From assembly GCA_024449915.1 (NCBI GenBank), contig JAMZAV010000104.1:558001-622000 (forward strand): a stretch of 64,000 nt of DNA, in the 5' to 3' direction. The first letter of the stretch is position 1, and the number at the start of each line of letters is the position of its first letter. The notes under the pieces are model-generated. The model was not told the DNA's origin. It saw nothing but the letters and a program-made list of their open reading frames with translations, and made no database searches. The DNA comes from Sweltsa coloradensis (taxonomy: Eukaryota; Arthropoda; Insecta; Plecoptera; Chloroperlidae). The position numbers and the translations under genes are program-made. Below are positions 13,163 through 25,105 of the stretch, piece after piece.

Positions 13163-13176
13163 GTCGCCATGGCAAC
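13163..13176. promoter_or_regulatory. X-box (RFX) motif
   Basis: GTCGCCATGGCAAC matches both half sites of the X-box consensus (GTNRCC, spacer, RGYAAC). RFX factors control ciliary and immune genes in animals. No nearby gene is visible, so it may be a distal site or chance. Confidence 0.35.
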
Positions 13177-13957
13177 GAGGTTAGCCTTAACTTAAATCCG
13201 CACTGCAGCGAACACCCCGTAATAAACTTGGAACTAGTGAGATTCTATTAAGTCGGTTGTAAAGAAAGCAAGTGAAACGTTTAGTTTCGGATCGAGTTAA
13301 ACGTGGTTGATTGAGTTATGTGTTGATTGAATTATGTGTGGAGCGAGTTAATTCTGACCGGAAGTGGAACGGGGTTCCCCCGGGCTGGAAGATGGGATTC
13401 TCGCTTCCGGCTATTAGGCGAACTCTACTTCAATAACGATGTTTGTCGGGCGTAATGGGGGTTGTCACGAGCGGTAATTTGTTTACTGGGATCTAAGATG
13501 ATGTTTTTAGCCTGATTGGTTAAATGGCGAAGGGTCCATTTGTAGTTGAGTGTTAATCAGATTTAACACGTGTTGGCCCTGGGCAAGATAAACAACTTTT
13601 TGTCGTAGGTTTAGCCGCTGTAGTGTTCGCATCAGTTTACCCTGTGCGACCCTGTTCTGGTGACTGAATAATTTGTTTGAGTAATTGCGAAGGGATCTCC
13701 TAGGTCTTTCTCGGTCACATTATTCGCCATGACCGAGGAAAACCTTGAGGATTATCGGTGGCTTTCGACAGCGGCTATACGTATCAACTGACAGAAGTCT
13801 TGACTTACTGACTTTTTGTCTCAACTGATCTCCTCCGTGTTCGTCACATAATGGTCGGCTAGTATAGTTAAGTTAGTTGAGACATTAGTTAGTAGATAAT
13901 ATGGCCCGTTGAGACTAAGATTAACCTAATTCAACCACTGTCCTAACGAACTCCGGG

Positions 13958-14249
13958 CAGTGGCGTATTCAGGGAGGGGGGGGGCTTCCCCTCTCGACAT
14001 CTCAGCTTTAATATTATATTCTCTGCAAATCATCTAGGTTTACGCAAAAAAATTTATTTATCTATTAATTTCTCTTTTTTTTCGTTCAGTAATGCCCCTT
14101 AACTTTTTCTTAAACACATAAAAATCACTTCAAAATACGTATTTTTTAATTGCCTGCGACGCTATTGTGGGGGACATCCCACCCACACCTCCCATTGAGA
14201 TTTTGTCCCAGCCCCCCCCCCCTGAAACATATTCCTGCGTACGCCACTG
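13958..14249. mobile_element. hAT-type MITE with 8-bp target duplication
   Basis: Ends are CAGTGGCGTATTCAGGGAGG and CCTGCGTACGCCACTG, inverted repeats starting CAGTGGCGTA. The flanks are ACTCCGGG (13950-13957) and ACCCCGGG (14250-14257), a 7-of-8 match as expected for a hAT 8-bp duplication. G and C runs sit just inside the ends. The 292-bp interior has no open frame. A lone CAGTGGCGTACC near 31367 may be another end of this family. Confidence 0.75.
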
Positions 14250-16069
14250 ACCCCGGGCATTTGAGACTACGATCGTTTGATTCCCAAAAAGTTCGTCCAG
14301 TTGAGATTTCGGTCATTTAAAACTTCGGACAGTTGAGAATCTAATTCCAGGCTCTACATTAGTATATTGTTAGGCCTAGTTTAATCTACACATTTTATGA
14401 ATATATTTGAACATGTCGTAAGCATTGCATCTTCAGGTTCATTTGAATCAACTCCACCGCATGTATCTTCTCATGATGTCGGTTGAGGTCGTTTAATTTT
14501 TACACAAAAGGCAACTCCTTCCAATATATCTCTTCCATGAAAAGCGTTGTCTTGCTGGGTATTTTTCTAGAATTAAGCGGGCTAGAGAAGAATTCAGAGA
14601 GCAAAGCTATTTGGGGAAACGAGTTTTGGTAAAAGAAAGCAATGTATGGGAAGATAGCTGTAACTTGCTAAAACGTCAACGACTTCAAGGAAACTTTTTG
14701 AAAGAATGTGGGAAAGTTGTATAACGGCGTTTAGCCGACACAAACAAAATACCCAAACTTTGTTTTTCATATGGGAATTAATATACTTTCTTGTAGATAA
14801 TATTATAAATCAGTCTTAAAGTAGTTTGGTTTAGAATGTGGTTTTAGACTCATGTTATTTCCGTAGGTACCAATTTGTTCAGCCACAGGCAAGAGGGGAA
14901 ACTATCCAATTGCATTCTGCTTTTTATCTGGGACTATAGAAACGCATTAAACCAACTGTAGAGTATTATGATAATTAAAACTATTGTTTGTATATGCACA
15001 CATTATGATCGTGGAACATTAAAATCACTTTTCGTTCGTTCGTACTTTTTATTTTTACTATTAATCATTTAGATTAAACACTTTACGTTGTGGCTATAAA
15101 CATGGCCATGCACGTTAAATAAAGTAGCCCTCAACGAAAAAAATGACTGATTGTTATTGACCATGTTTATTATTCAACGCGTACTGTATATAGTATTTTA
15201 ACGATTATGTTGGTGTTAATATTGCTGTACTATTGCTATCTACCCCCCAACCCCTCCCCCAACCCCATACATACCCATACATATCAAATATATGAATAAC
15301 AGGTCATCGATGAGAAAATAACATAGGTGCCTTGTTAAAATAATTCCGAAAGGTTAAAGTTCAATTGAGAATTCTGTTCACTCTGACTTTGCTCGTCCAG
15401 TTGTTTTACCTCTCGATTAAATAACATTAATGAAAGAAAACCATTAAAACTTTCTCGAGAGCAAGAGAGCGGGAAACTTCGGGTTTGTTCTTGGTTTTAA
15501 TTGGCTAGTGGAAAATAGTGTTTTTTTATTTCCTCTGTGTTATTCTAGCTCTGTAGGAGAGTTCATTCCTTCCACGTTGACTTGAAGGTCAACTAGCCCT
15601 AGAGGGAGCTGCTTCGCGGGATCATTCCGTATGGCAGGGTACTCTGCGTTTTACCGAAGGTGGGATAGATGGCAGGACTGGCAGGACTGTAGGAACGAAA
15701 GCATGACGTGCGTGCGCTATTACCAACATTGATATATGACACAAACTCAAAAATAACGCGTTTAGTGAGGTTTCTGTGATAATTTATGATAAGCATTAAA
15801 AAATATGACATTCTCAAGCAAAAGAACAAGTATTTTTTTGTTAGAAGTAGAACATAGCAAATTGTGATTATATTAGTTCGTGATGTTAAATTCTCATTAA
15901 ACTCGCTTACCAAAGTCACTGCTTTTCTCCGTAATTGTCAAATTTTCGACGAGGCTCCCCTCATCATCGTCCAGACGCACTTACGTACAAAGTGATTTGG
16001 TTCTGGTTCTGGTTTGGGGTGGATGGGATAGTAATTTGCCACTAGAGGTCTCCAACTATTGTTTGGTTA
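14250..16069. other. Gene-free stretch, 14.2-16.1 kb
   Basis: AT-rich with no recognisable exon. The 106-codon minus-strand frame at 15599-15919 shows no family motif, and its hydrophobic part is driven by T-rich codons. Confidence 0.45.
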
Positions 16070-16665
16070 TTGGATGAGCGTAGCGAGCGAAGCGAAGATT
16101 CCATTTCACTACACTGGAGAAAAAAATCCGGAATGTTTTTTTTTTCTTTCTGTATTTTTGTCTGTCTGTTAACACGATTCCGGCTAAACCGATACTCCGA
16201 TTGCGATGAAATTTTATGGAGGCCTTCGAAATCTCTGAACTAAGAACTGCCACGTTTTTGAGCGCAATCGAAAAATTATTTCTCATGAAAATCGCAATTT
16301 TACGATTTTTTTCGATTTTTTAAAAATTTCTTCGACTTATAACACCTACAAGCTTTATCCGATTGTAATGATTTTTTCACAGAACCTTAATTTTATGAAT
16401 TGATCTATTCGTGTGAAATTTGAGCGTAATCGAAAAATTATTTCTCAAGAAAATTTCAATATTACGATTTTTTCCTTTGTTTAAATTACGATAAATTAAA
16501 AAAATTTAAGTAAATTTTTAATTTAATTTAATTTAATTTAAAAAAAATCTTCAACAAAGTAATTATTTTTTCACCGAACAACAGAAAATCCGCATAACAC
16601 ATGGCAGCTCAATGCACCAATTACGCTCATCCAACAACGCGACGGGACTTCAGCGTTTTCCTAGT
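16070..16665 (+). mobile_element. Helitron-like non-autonomous element, copy B
   Basis: Same ends as copy A (TTGGATGAGCGTAGCG on the left, GCTCATCCAACAACGC and CCTAGT on the right) and the same internal order: minisatellite, T-run, TCTGTCTGTTAACACG, AAATCTCTGAACTAAGAAC. It is nearly co-linear with the 12.2-kb copy, with scattered differences. No coding capacity. Confidence 0.65.
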
Positions 16666-18390
16666 GATATGAAATGAATGCGTTTATATACATATTTCCT
16701 CGTCGTCTTCTCTGGCATAAAATAATTAGTTCGTGTCTTTGTTCTTTTGAAACCCGTGGTCACATGTTGAATGTGTAGGTTTCTGTGAGGCAAAGTCCTA
16801 CGACACACTAGGGACCTGCCTACGACGCATACCGTCTTAATTGCGTATCCTCCCGCAAGTGTGACACGCACAATCCAACAACTTCCGGCCGAGTAATCCT
16901 TGAATTGCAGCCGCGGTAATTGAAACTGTGCGTGAGCTTGATTAGAATTTACACCAGAATAAGTTTCACCTACACAGGATTGATTACATTGAAGAATCGA
17001 TCATGTGCACAACCTATATGACCGTTCATGTGCTAAATCGAGTTTTATCATATCTGGCTAATGGTAATGGGATTCGTTGGTAAACAACCGGGGGGTTGGG
17101 GGGGGGTTAATATTTTATCTAATCTATGCTTAAATTAGTGTGTTTAGATTGGATTGTGCACTGAATAACGCTGTGAGTAATGTAGGGCCTACTCGTATGA
17201 AACGAGTGGCGTGAGGAAAGAGGGAATGCACAGTAAAGATTAATGAATATTGGGTAGGCGAGGATTGAATACCATACTCATTCAATGTGTCTACTTCCAT
17301 CGGGATCATAGTGTATCTCTCATAGTGAGTAGTCTTGCTGAAGTGGAATTTAAAAATTAAAATTCGGTGTTCATGGTGGTATTTAATTTTTAAATGTTTA
17401 ATCTCTCGTGCATGTATGAATGAATAATGCATAATTGGTGAATATATTTTAATAAATCAGTGATGTGTTATCAAATAAATAAACTATAAACAAAAGCAAA
17501 ATAAAAATAAATAAATAAAAATAAAAATATCGCCAACGGGATGCGATCTTCAAACGTCCTAATCGATTCCAGAAGTACTGAACTAGCAGATTTGTTTGGG
17601 GTGAGGCGAGAAATAGTAGACGACTTCACAAACCAACTTTCTAGTCATAGCTTAGGGTAATAGCTGTTGTGAATGCATCTAGTTTTTCTTGAATAAATAG
17701 CATTTGTATTTGCCGGACTTATCTAATAATTTATTTAGTGATACTTACAACACCATTGCTGCCATTTTACATCAAGCGTTATTTTTGGTGAATGTGATAA
17801 ACGTTTAAAAATGAGTAGAGTTTCCACCATATCAGAGCCAATTATGTACTGTTAGTATAATTTACACGTTCTAACTCAATCCTCAAATAACTGCAGTTAA
17901 ATAACTACAAATGTAGTGAATAATTTGGCATTAAATAAAATGAAACATACACAAAAGTTTTGTTTGATTGGTTGAAGGGCGCGCTTCGAGAATGCTCGTC
18001 TCGTGTCGTGCAGGTCATGTCACGTAGTCGTCACCCATCCAAGCAGTTCACCACATCTCAGATGGACAATGCAATTAATTATAGAAACCCCCTACCGCGG
18101 TTGACAGCCGCCCAAACAAAGCGACAACACTGACGTTAAGTCCCTGTTTATTTGCATGGCGGGGCTTGATTTAGTGGGCGCGTCGCTGAATTATCTGAGT
18201 TTCCAATTACTTAGCCGTCTGCCCGTAGTTTGGATGTCTCGCGAGGCAACAGGCTAGTCCTCGGCCCGGAAATTGCCCGGATGTCGATGCAACTTGAAGG
18301 AGGGTGAGGATTATTCTTGCGAGAGACGTTTTCATGTGTTCATTGAGGAGTTGCGGGGACTACAACATTGGTTATTCTTGAAGAATACCA
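16666..18390. other. Gene-free stretch, 16.7-18.4 kb
   Basis: AT-rich with a G-run near 17090-17107 and an A-rich tract at 17463-17530. A GC-richer block at 17960-18310 contains an octamer ATTTGCAT (18150-18157) and several TAAT/ATTA cores. This might be regulatory, but I cannot link it to a gene. Confidence 0.4.
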
Positions 18391-18538
18391 TAATTGGACA
18401 TTAACAACGGTTATATTATATTTTATTAAAAGTGTTTTTCAAGAACTATTCATTCAGTTCTCTTATCAAACAAGGAATGGATCTTGACATGCTTTTAATA
18501 AAATATGAGATGACACTGTTGTTAATGTCCTAATTATT
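18391..18538. mobile_element. Small foldback or MITE with 40-bp inverted arms
   Basis: TAATTGGACATTAACAAC at the left pairs with GTTGTTAATGTCCTAATTA at the right. The inner ends TTTTATTAAAAG and CTTTTAATAAAA also pair. The 150-bp length and TA-containing ends resemble Tc1/mariner-type MITEs, but no transposase or clear target duplication is present. Confidence 0.55.
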
Positions 18539-19892
18539 GTAATTTTCAATATATCTCTTGGTCGTTCATGGGGGAGTACACTAAAATGTTTTTTGAGGTG
18601 GGTCTACGTTATGAAAACACTTTTATTTTATTTTTGTATGGCCTAATTGTCACCTACTTATTAATGAATACTGACGTGTTTTACTTTCATGTTGTCATTT
18701 GATTGATGAATGAATTAAATCGAATTATTGACCCCCTATTTGACCCGCATGTTATGTTTCTCCTCGTCATTCTTACTTCCACGCCTCTTCCGTCTGTTAT
18801 CCTGGACACATAATTCCTTTGTCGTCTCGGCACCTTTGTTATATCTCGGTCTCGGTTTACCGTTGTCAGATGACACTCACATTAAACTTATATTCAATCT
18901 GATTCAGCCACTGCGAAGAAAACAAGTAACACAAGTTCTTATTACGCTATATATTTTAAGAGCATCCAGTAGAATCAGTTTAATGTTACATTATTTCTCC
19001 TCCAGTCGTGTCGCAATGCTGCTGCTGGAATAGATAATATTGCCTTCTCATTTATCCCGTAATGGGATTTTCTTTCAATGAACTAATACCGGTTGAGCTT
19101 CTAGTAATTTCCGTTATCCCCAGTTCTAATTACATTCCCACTTTTGTTTCATTATTTTCTACGGAAATAGCTTGACTTGTAATAAAGTCGATACTTTTTC
19201 CATACGAAGGTTTCACAAGTTCGTGGTAGCTGGTAACTTATACAATACACTGTCGCTGGTGGCTATTTCGAGAAAGCACGCCACTGCCACTTTGAAGATC
19301 TCGTCGCCGATTACGTACACTACACATACATACGTACATGAAAAACACAACATGCGGTGTTAAAAATACACTCTAAAAGTTGTTGTATCGATTTGTTCCC
19401 AGTTGGGTTGCGTCAAAGAATATGGGTTAAATGGCAATCACCATTCTGAAGACTCGCACACACGCTCACTTGAATGAATATCGGTTAATGACATCCATGT
19501 ATACGTTACTTTGCTAATGATAATGAAAACGATTTCGGTCGTTATGAAAATTTGTTCTTGAGTGTACTCGACTATTCTTATTAAATTATTTTGTGACTGT
19601 ATAGGTCTAATTCAGGTCCAGTCAAGTTTTAAAATTGATTAAGATATCGAACGGGACTCCATTCGTGACATAGGGGAAGATTTGGTATTAAATATCTGAA
19701 AAAGTAATAGACAAAAACGTTTTATGAAACATGTTCATAACGGTATTGCGAATTACATAGTATTCGTTAATTTTTCCATACTCATCTGTGAAACACGTTA
19801 TGTACATTATAAATTATTTGTATTATAAGCGTCTATATTGTTTGTAGTCATATTGACATCTCCCTTTCCAATACATAGTGGCCTTAATCTCA

Positions 19893-20012
19893 TACGTAAT
19901 GATCTCGATGGTTGCAAAAATTTAAACGTGAACGTTTTCCTGTTATAGTCAGGCACACTATATTAGCGAGATTACTGAAGCCAGTTGTTTCCAGATCGTA
20001 ACAGATGAGCCC
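19893..20012 (-). pseudogene. Fragment resembling a DEDDh exonuclease (DLETTG motif)
   Basis: On the minus strand a frame reads GLICYDLETTGFSNLANIVC. This matches the ExoI motif of DnaQ/TREX-like 3'-5' exonucleases, in which Asp and Glu of DxETTG bind metal and are followed by a hydrophobic IV-L stretch. The D-x-E codons lie at 19987-19997. The later ExoII and ExoIII motifs are not seen downstream and the frame stops at 19890. It is at most an isolated exon or a relic, and chance similarity is possible. Confidence 0.35.
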
Positions 20013-20111
20013 GACGACCGCGTGTCTTGCGTAGAATGCGCGATACGACGTCACTCGTGCTCCTTGGAACCCATGTGACGTCACGCGGCGACCCACAAGG
20101 TGCGTTACTAC

Positions 20112-20383
20112 CACTGATCTGGAACTACATACGTGGATATCTGATGCATACCTGACAAATGTTGACGACAGATTAGGGTTTCGATTAGGTTTCCCGCATT
20201 GACAAATTGTTGTGCACTTCAACGCAACGTACAAAGGCATGTTTGCCGTAAATATGTGAAGTTTTGCGATAAAACATGGCCGCCCTATAAGAAATAACAT
20301 TGACTACCAAGATGGCGGCCACCAAGGTGGCTCAAGGTTACATTATAGCATGCGCAATCCACGTAAGTATATAGAGATCAGTG
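20112..20383. mobile_element. MITE with perfect 8-bp target duplication
   Basis: GTTACTAC occurs directly at 20104-20111 and again at 20384-20391. Inside, CACTGATCT at the left and AGATCAGTG at the right are inverted, and ACGTGGAT blocks also pair 20 bp in, giving about 27 bp of imperfect terminal repeat. An 8-bp duplication fits hAT or P superfamilies. The interior has CAAGATGGCGGCC, a YY1-like motif, and no transposase frame. Confidence 0.75.
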
Positions 20384-20394
20384 GTTACTACACG

Positions 20395-20520
20395 TAGTGC
20401 CTAGAGTCGCCACCCTGTCGTGTGTTGTATGGCGCATACGTGCGCGCATCTCTCGCGTTGAGGTGCGGGGCGGCGAGGTCGTTTCATTCCCGCGTGTATC
20501 GGTGGGGCCCTACACACAAC
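20395..20520. promoter_or_regulatory. CpG-rich patch next to the MITE
   Basis: This short segment has far more CpG than its surroundings (for example GCGCATACGTGCGCGCATCT and GTGCGGGGCGGCGAGG). TGACGTCA, a full CRE, sits at 20076-20083 on the other side of the MITE. It could be an unmethylated promoter-like island, but no transcript can be inferred. Confidence 0.3.
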
Positions 20521-20524
20521 TAGC

Positions 20525-22613
20525 ATGCGTCTTACCACACTATCCCGCCGTTTAAATCTTGCAAGTTACTAATGGAGGCCTATGCACGGGAGATCGAGTA
20601 GTGTGTCTAGCTACTACGTATGGTATTCTATGGCGTTTCCACTTGGCTTACATGTTCGCTATGGACTTTGTTCTAGGACGAAAATCGAAAACTTTGCCGA
20701 AGTTCAATCTTTGTCCGGATTGCCTCGTGTTATCTCTAGGCTTGTATGTGAAACACATGTGCTCACCCGTAAAACTTTATTTTTCCCACGACCATGGTCA
20801 AAACTGTTTATTCAAGAATTTTTAGTCTAAATGTGGATTTTTCATTCTTGTAAAACGAAATGTTGTAAGAACGTTGTTCTACACTTCCTAGATGAACTAA
20901 TCTTTGGAAAGTCAATAAGTCGCTATACGGAATGATGGTTCAGTTGGTTCTGACTCCCAGACAAAGACAATGGCCACCCATTGTAATCACACCTTTAGAA
21001 GCCTCGTGTAGCCGACTGGCTATGATGAAAATCTGTGCTTTGAATATCTTCCGAGCGATTAGTGCCGACTAAATTGAAACGTCCATATACTGAAAGCAGC
21101 TTGCCTACAAAGCGTCAGGTGGTGTGTGGAGCGTGTACCTACAATGTTGAAGCCTAACGGATGACATTTGGGACGTCACACACCAGCAAACTAGAGAATC
21201 ACTTCATTCTAGAAACTGACATAATTCCTTTCATATCCTCCACATTTCAAAGCTTTTTTCAAATATGAGATAGCCCCTTTAAAACGTGGATACGTCGTTC
21301 TTGAATCCCGCCCACCTTTAATTCTCGTGTATTTTATTTCTCGCTACGGTTGTGTATTGTTGATTCGTCTTCATTAGCTGAGCCGTGTCCCACACACGCT
21401 AAGTATTAGCAGTGTCTATCCTGGAGTCATTAGTTTACATTTGGTTCGTGGGATTATAATTTATTGTTCAATTTCTGATGGTGGAACAATTTCCTAAATG
21501 TATATAGGAAGAGCTCAATGTTTTCAAAAGCCGATGGAAACCGTGTATATTCCACGAATGAACGTATAAATTTCATGGTATTAGACATATCATGAAGTTA
21601 AATCTGAGGTTTAAAAAAAATAAGCCGTCAGTGGAGATTATGTTGTTAAAAACTCATCAATACTTGTTTGTGATTTGTGTACTTGGGAAGTCCAAGTCAA
21701 GAATAGTCATTCGGCTAGAATATAGCATGATTTTGAATTTCTTGTGGTTGCAACGATATTTTTAGGTTGGTGTACTGGCATTTTCTAGAATTGATTATGA
21801 TACAAATTACATGTCGTACGACTTTTTAACTTCGATGTTTTATATTTATTGTTGTAAATATATAACTATTTTCAACGTATTTTAATATGTTATTACGAAA
21901 CTACTACATTGATAGAAACAATTGCCAGCGGGGCTAAGCTACATCGCATCGCAGTGTCTTGACTACCATCCTCAATGAATAAATATTAAATATAACACTT
22001 GTTGGATTTGATCATTTAAATTTAAAATAACTGAAAAAAGTTTCTTAAAGTGGATGTAAGGTTATGGTGTGATGTCTAGAACACAAAGTTAATACAGTAA
22101 ATAATATTTGATATGTATAGAATAGAAATGAATGTAAAAATAAGTAGTTTATGTGCCGAATGAACGACCGCGTTGCTCGTTGCAATGCACGTATCTGGAG
22201 GAGGAATGGTGTCAACATGGGGTGCCGTGTAATATATGTAGGATGTGTGTGATGTCAACACGATCAAGGGAAGCGATGCAGGAGGTGCGAGGATAAATAT
22301 TTACGCGTGTGTGCGAAGTAGATTGCTTGCCTCATGGGCCGACCGGGAATATGAATTAGGTGCTTGGATGACGTAGGTGAGGAGCGTGTGTGTAATATCG
22401 TTCACCGTCAGAAAATAATGTTAGTGACAATTTTTTATGTGTACCTGAAGTTAGACATAATTGTGAGTGAAATGTCAACATAATTACAATATTGGCGTAA
22501 AACCTGTTTTGACGTACAATTTATTAAATTCAAAACTTCACGGGAACTGGGGTAACACAAATTGGGAGCGAAGATATTTAATCGACATAAGTTTTAAGGA
22601 TTCATTTTATGTC
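20525..22613. other. Gene-free stretch, 20.5-22.6 kb
   Basis: The overlapping 82- and 88-codon frames at 20559-20830 have no family motif. The rest is AT-rich. Nothing further recognised. Confidence 0.45.
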
Positions 22614-22805
22614 TTTTGGTGGAGGTGCCGGGTTTGAATAATTCTATTTTTAAGCCCCCCCCCCCTCCCCAGGTTTACCAAAAGTGATAGGTATTATTCT
22701 TGTTGGAGGGCATGCCAATAAATAACGCATGTCAATCGTATGTCATGTTCGGTTTTCATCGTGAGACGTGACACACGCACAGACGGACGGACAGACAGGG
22801 TGATG
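22614..22805 (+). repeat. Family-X dispersed repeat, copy 2
   Basis: It begins TTTTGGTGGAGGTGCCGGGT, has a C-run, and ends CATGTTCGGTTTTCATCGTG then AGACGTGACACACGCACAGA with a CGGACGGACAGACAGG tail. The order is the same as at 5545-5745. The tail block also occurs in 37918-38055. The polarity and variable 5' parts suggest a retroposon. Confidence 0.6.
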
Positions 22806-23468
22806 CATGGGAGGTTTGCTTTCTTATATCAATGTCATTCGCTAAGTGCTGCTAGAAAGTAAAGTAATTTATTGAAAACAAATATATAGTTTCTAAATTT
22901 GAAATAAGTTTGGATCCAATTTTTACATTCTGTGTGTTCATTTTGGTTGTAGTCCCTCTGTGGTTCGTAACCTGACCTGTGACTCACCGGGAAACTTTTA
23001 AAAAACCTCTCTTCAGTCTCGACTTAAACATCACTTAACCCTCACCCCATGTCTTGAAGAACTTATAACATGCTTACGTATCAAGCGCTAAGCACGGAGA
23101 GTCTTCTCTTGTAAACTTCGCTCTAAATTACTGTAAAATTGCCTTGTTATCTGAGTTATTACGAAGACTTTTAGGTACGACAACTCGACGAGGATGAAAA
23201 TTAAATACTCGCTAAAAGAGATTCTTTTTCATTTTGTTGTGCTCAAATGGAATTAAAAAATGGGAATCAAATGGAATCGCAAAGGAAATGTAATTTCATT
23301 TTCATTTTGCTTTTCTTTTTGCTTTAAACAAAATTGTAATGCGGTGAGACAGAATTTGAAGTTTAACGCTGTGAATTAGAATCATTGGAATATATGTAGT
23401 TAATTCTACTTTTGATAGATTTCCATGATTTAATTATCTGAAACATTATTTATCTTCAAAGATTGTAC

Positions 23469-23880
23469 TTAAGAGTGCTGTTTTAACCCGTGGGAATTTA
23501 CGTAGAGAGAGAAAGAGCATGCTTTACCGGACTCAAAAGGCAGGACTAGCGATATTCCAATCATGATTTTTGAGCCAATAACAGCGCAGGCGAGCTATAT
23601 GATTCACAGTCACCCGAGATACGTGTTACGCTGTGCACTCGCTGACTGACTGAGCGGGTCCCACTGCGCATAGACCCCGCACGAAGTTACATGAGTGAAT
23701 TGTAGCTTGTTAGTTGTTTCAAACACAATCACTTCGCGATTGTCTACGGTATTTTATTATATTGCACGTCTTTAATCTCTCATTCCCAATAGAATATGAT
23801 TATTTTATTACACATATTATTAGGACACTATTATTCGTTATTCTGAAAATACGAGTAGGCAATTAATAAAACAACGAATA
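23469..23880 (+). repeat. 410-bp dispersed repeat, copy 1
   Basis: It runs from TTAAGAGTGCTGTTTTAACC to AATTAATAAAACAACG and is nearly identical to 63582-64000, apart from a handful of substitutions and short indels. An internal GCGGGTC ... GACCC(C)GC can pair. No open frame. High identity between copies 40 kb apart implies recent spread or exchange. The class is unknown. Confidence 0.85.
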
Positions 23881-24084
23881 AAAACTAAAAAAATGAAACC
23901 TGGTACTGCGTTTGTCTTGAGCGACTTATTGTTGAATTACGACTGAAGGAAACGTGGAGACACAAGTGGAATGGTGGCATCCATGTCAAGGTGAAGATAA
24001 GCAGTGCTAGGAACTATCAAATTCAATTCATTTTGCAATCATAAGATATGTTTTGTTTCCCGCTTCTTACATTGTGGTTAATAA

Positions 24085-25105
24085 TTTTATTATTAGTAGT
24101 ATTTTCTTGTTTTTTTTTTTTTTGCAGAAAATGGGGGAAACAATTAACGTTCTGTTCAAAACGTTGCAAACATTATACAATTATCTAACTTCTCCCAAAA
24201 TTGCATAATTTTACCTTACCTTACCAAACTCAAAACAGTAGGTGAAGATAATAAACAAGTGCACAGTCATTTAATCGTATCAGTCAGTAAACGTAGCTGA
24301 TATGCCAAAGAGACCAAGTACTCGATCATAGATATAGAATAATATATGCGCCACCGGTCGGAGGCAGAATCGCATTTTTCAACCGCTTGCAGACCTTCAG
24401 TGCTCCATGATAACATCGAAATGACTGGTCCGAAAATTATGCAATTTTGGTAGAAGTTAGATAATTGTATAGTGTTGCAACATATTGAACAGAATGCTAT
24501 TTTTTTTAGAGTTTTCCACAAAAAAATCAAGAAATACGACTAATTTTATAAATTTTAGGTATTTTTACGTATATTCTTCTTTTTTTGCAGAAAATGGAGG
24601 AAACAATAATAACGTTCTGTTCAAAACGTTGCAAACATTATACAATTATCTAACTTCTCCCAAAATTGCATAATTTCACCTTACCTTACCAAACTCAAAA
24701 CAGTAGGTGAAGATAATAAACAAGTGCACAGTCATTTAATCGTATCAGTCAATAAACGTAGCTGATATGCCAAAGAACCAAGACTCGATCACAGATATAG
24801 AATAAGCCACCGGTCGGAGGCAAAATCGCATTTTTCAACCGCTTGCAGACCTTCAGTGCTCCCATGATAACATCGAAATGACTGGTCCGAAAATTATGCA
24901 ATTTTGGTAGAAGTTAGATAATTGTATAGTGTTTGCAACATATTGAACAGAATGCTAATTTATTTCAAAATTTTCCACCAAAAAAATCAAGAAATACGAC
25001 AACTTTTATAAATGTTACGTATTTTCACGTATTTTCTTGTTTTTTTTTTTTTGGCAGAAAATGGGGGAAACAATTAACGTTCTGTTCAAAACGTTGCAAA
25101 CATTA
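24085..25105 (+). repeat. Tandem array, about 465-bp units
   Basis: GCAGAAAATGG recurs at about 24124, 24587 and 25054. Units share AACGTTGCAAACATTATACA, CACAGTCATTTAATCGTATC, GCCACCGGTCGGAGGC and ATGATAACATCGAAATGACT. The array stops abruptly within the third unit at 25106, exactly where the Helitron-like element begins after GCAAACATTAT. Each unit contains the foldback also seen at 29.5 kb. Confidence 0.9.

Noticed and set aside
15599..15919. 106-codon minus-strand frame
   Set aside because: No family motif, AT-driven composition, and no splice partners recognised.
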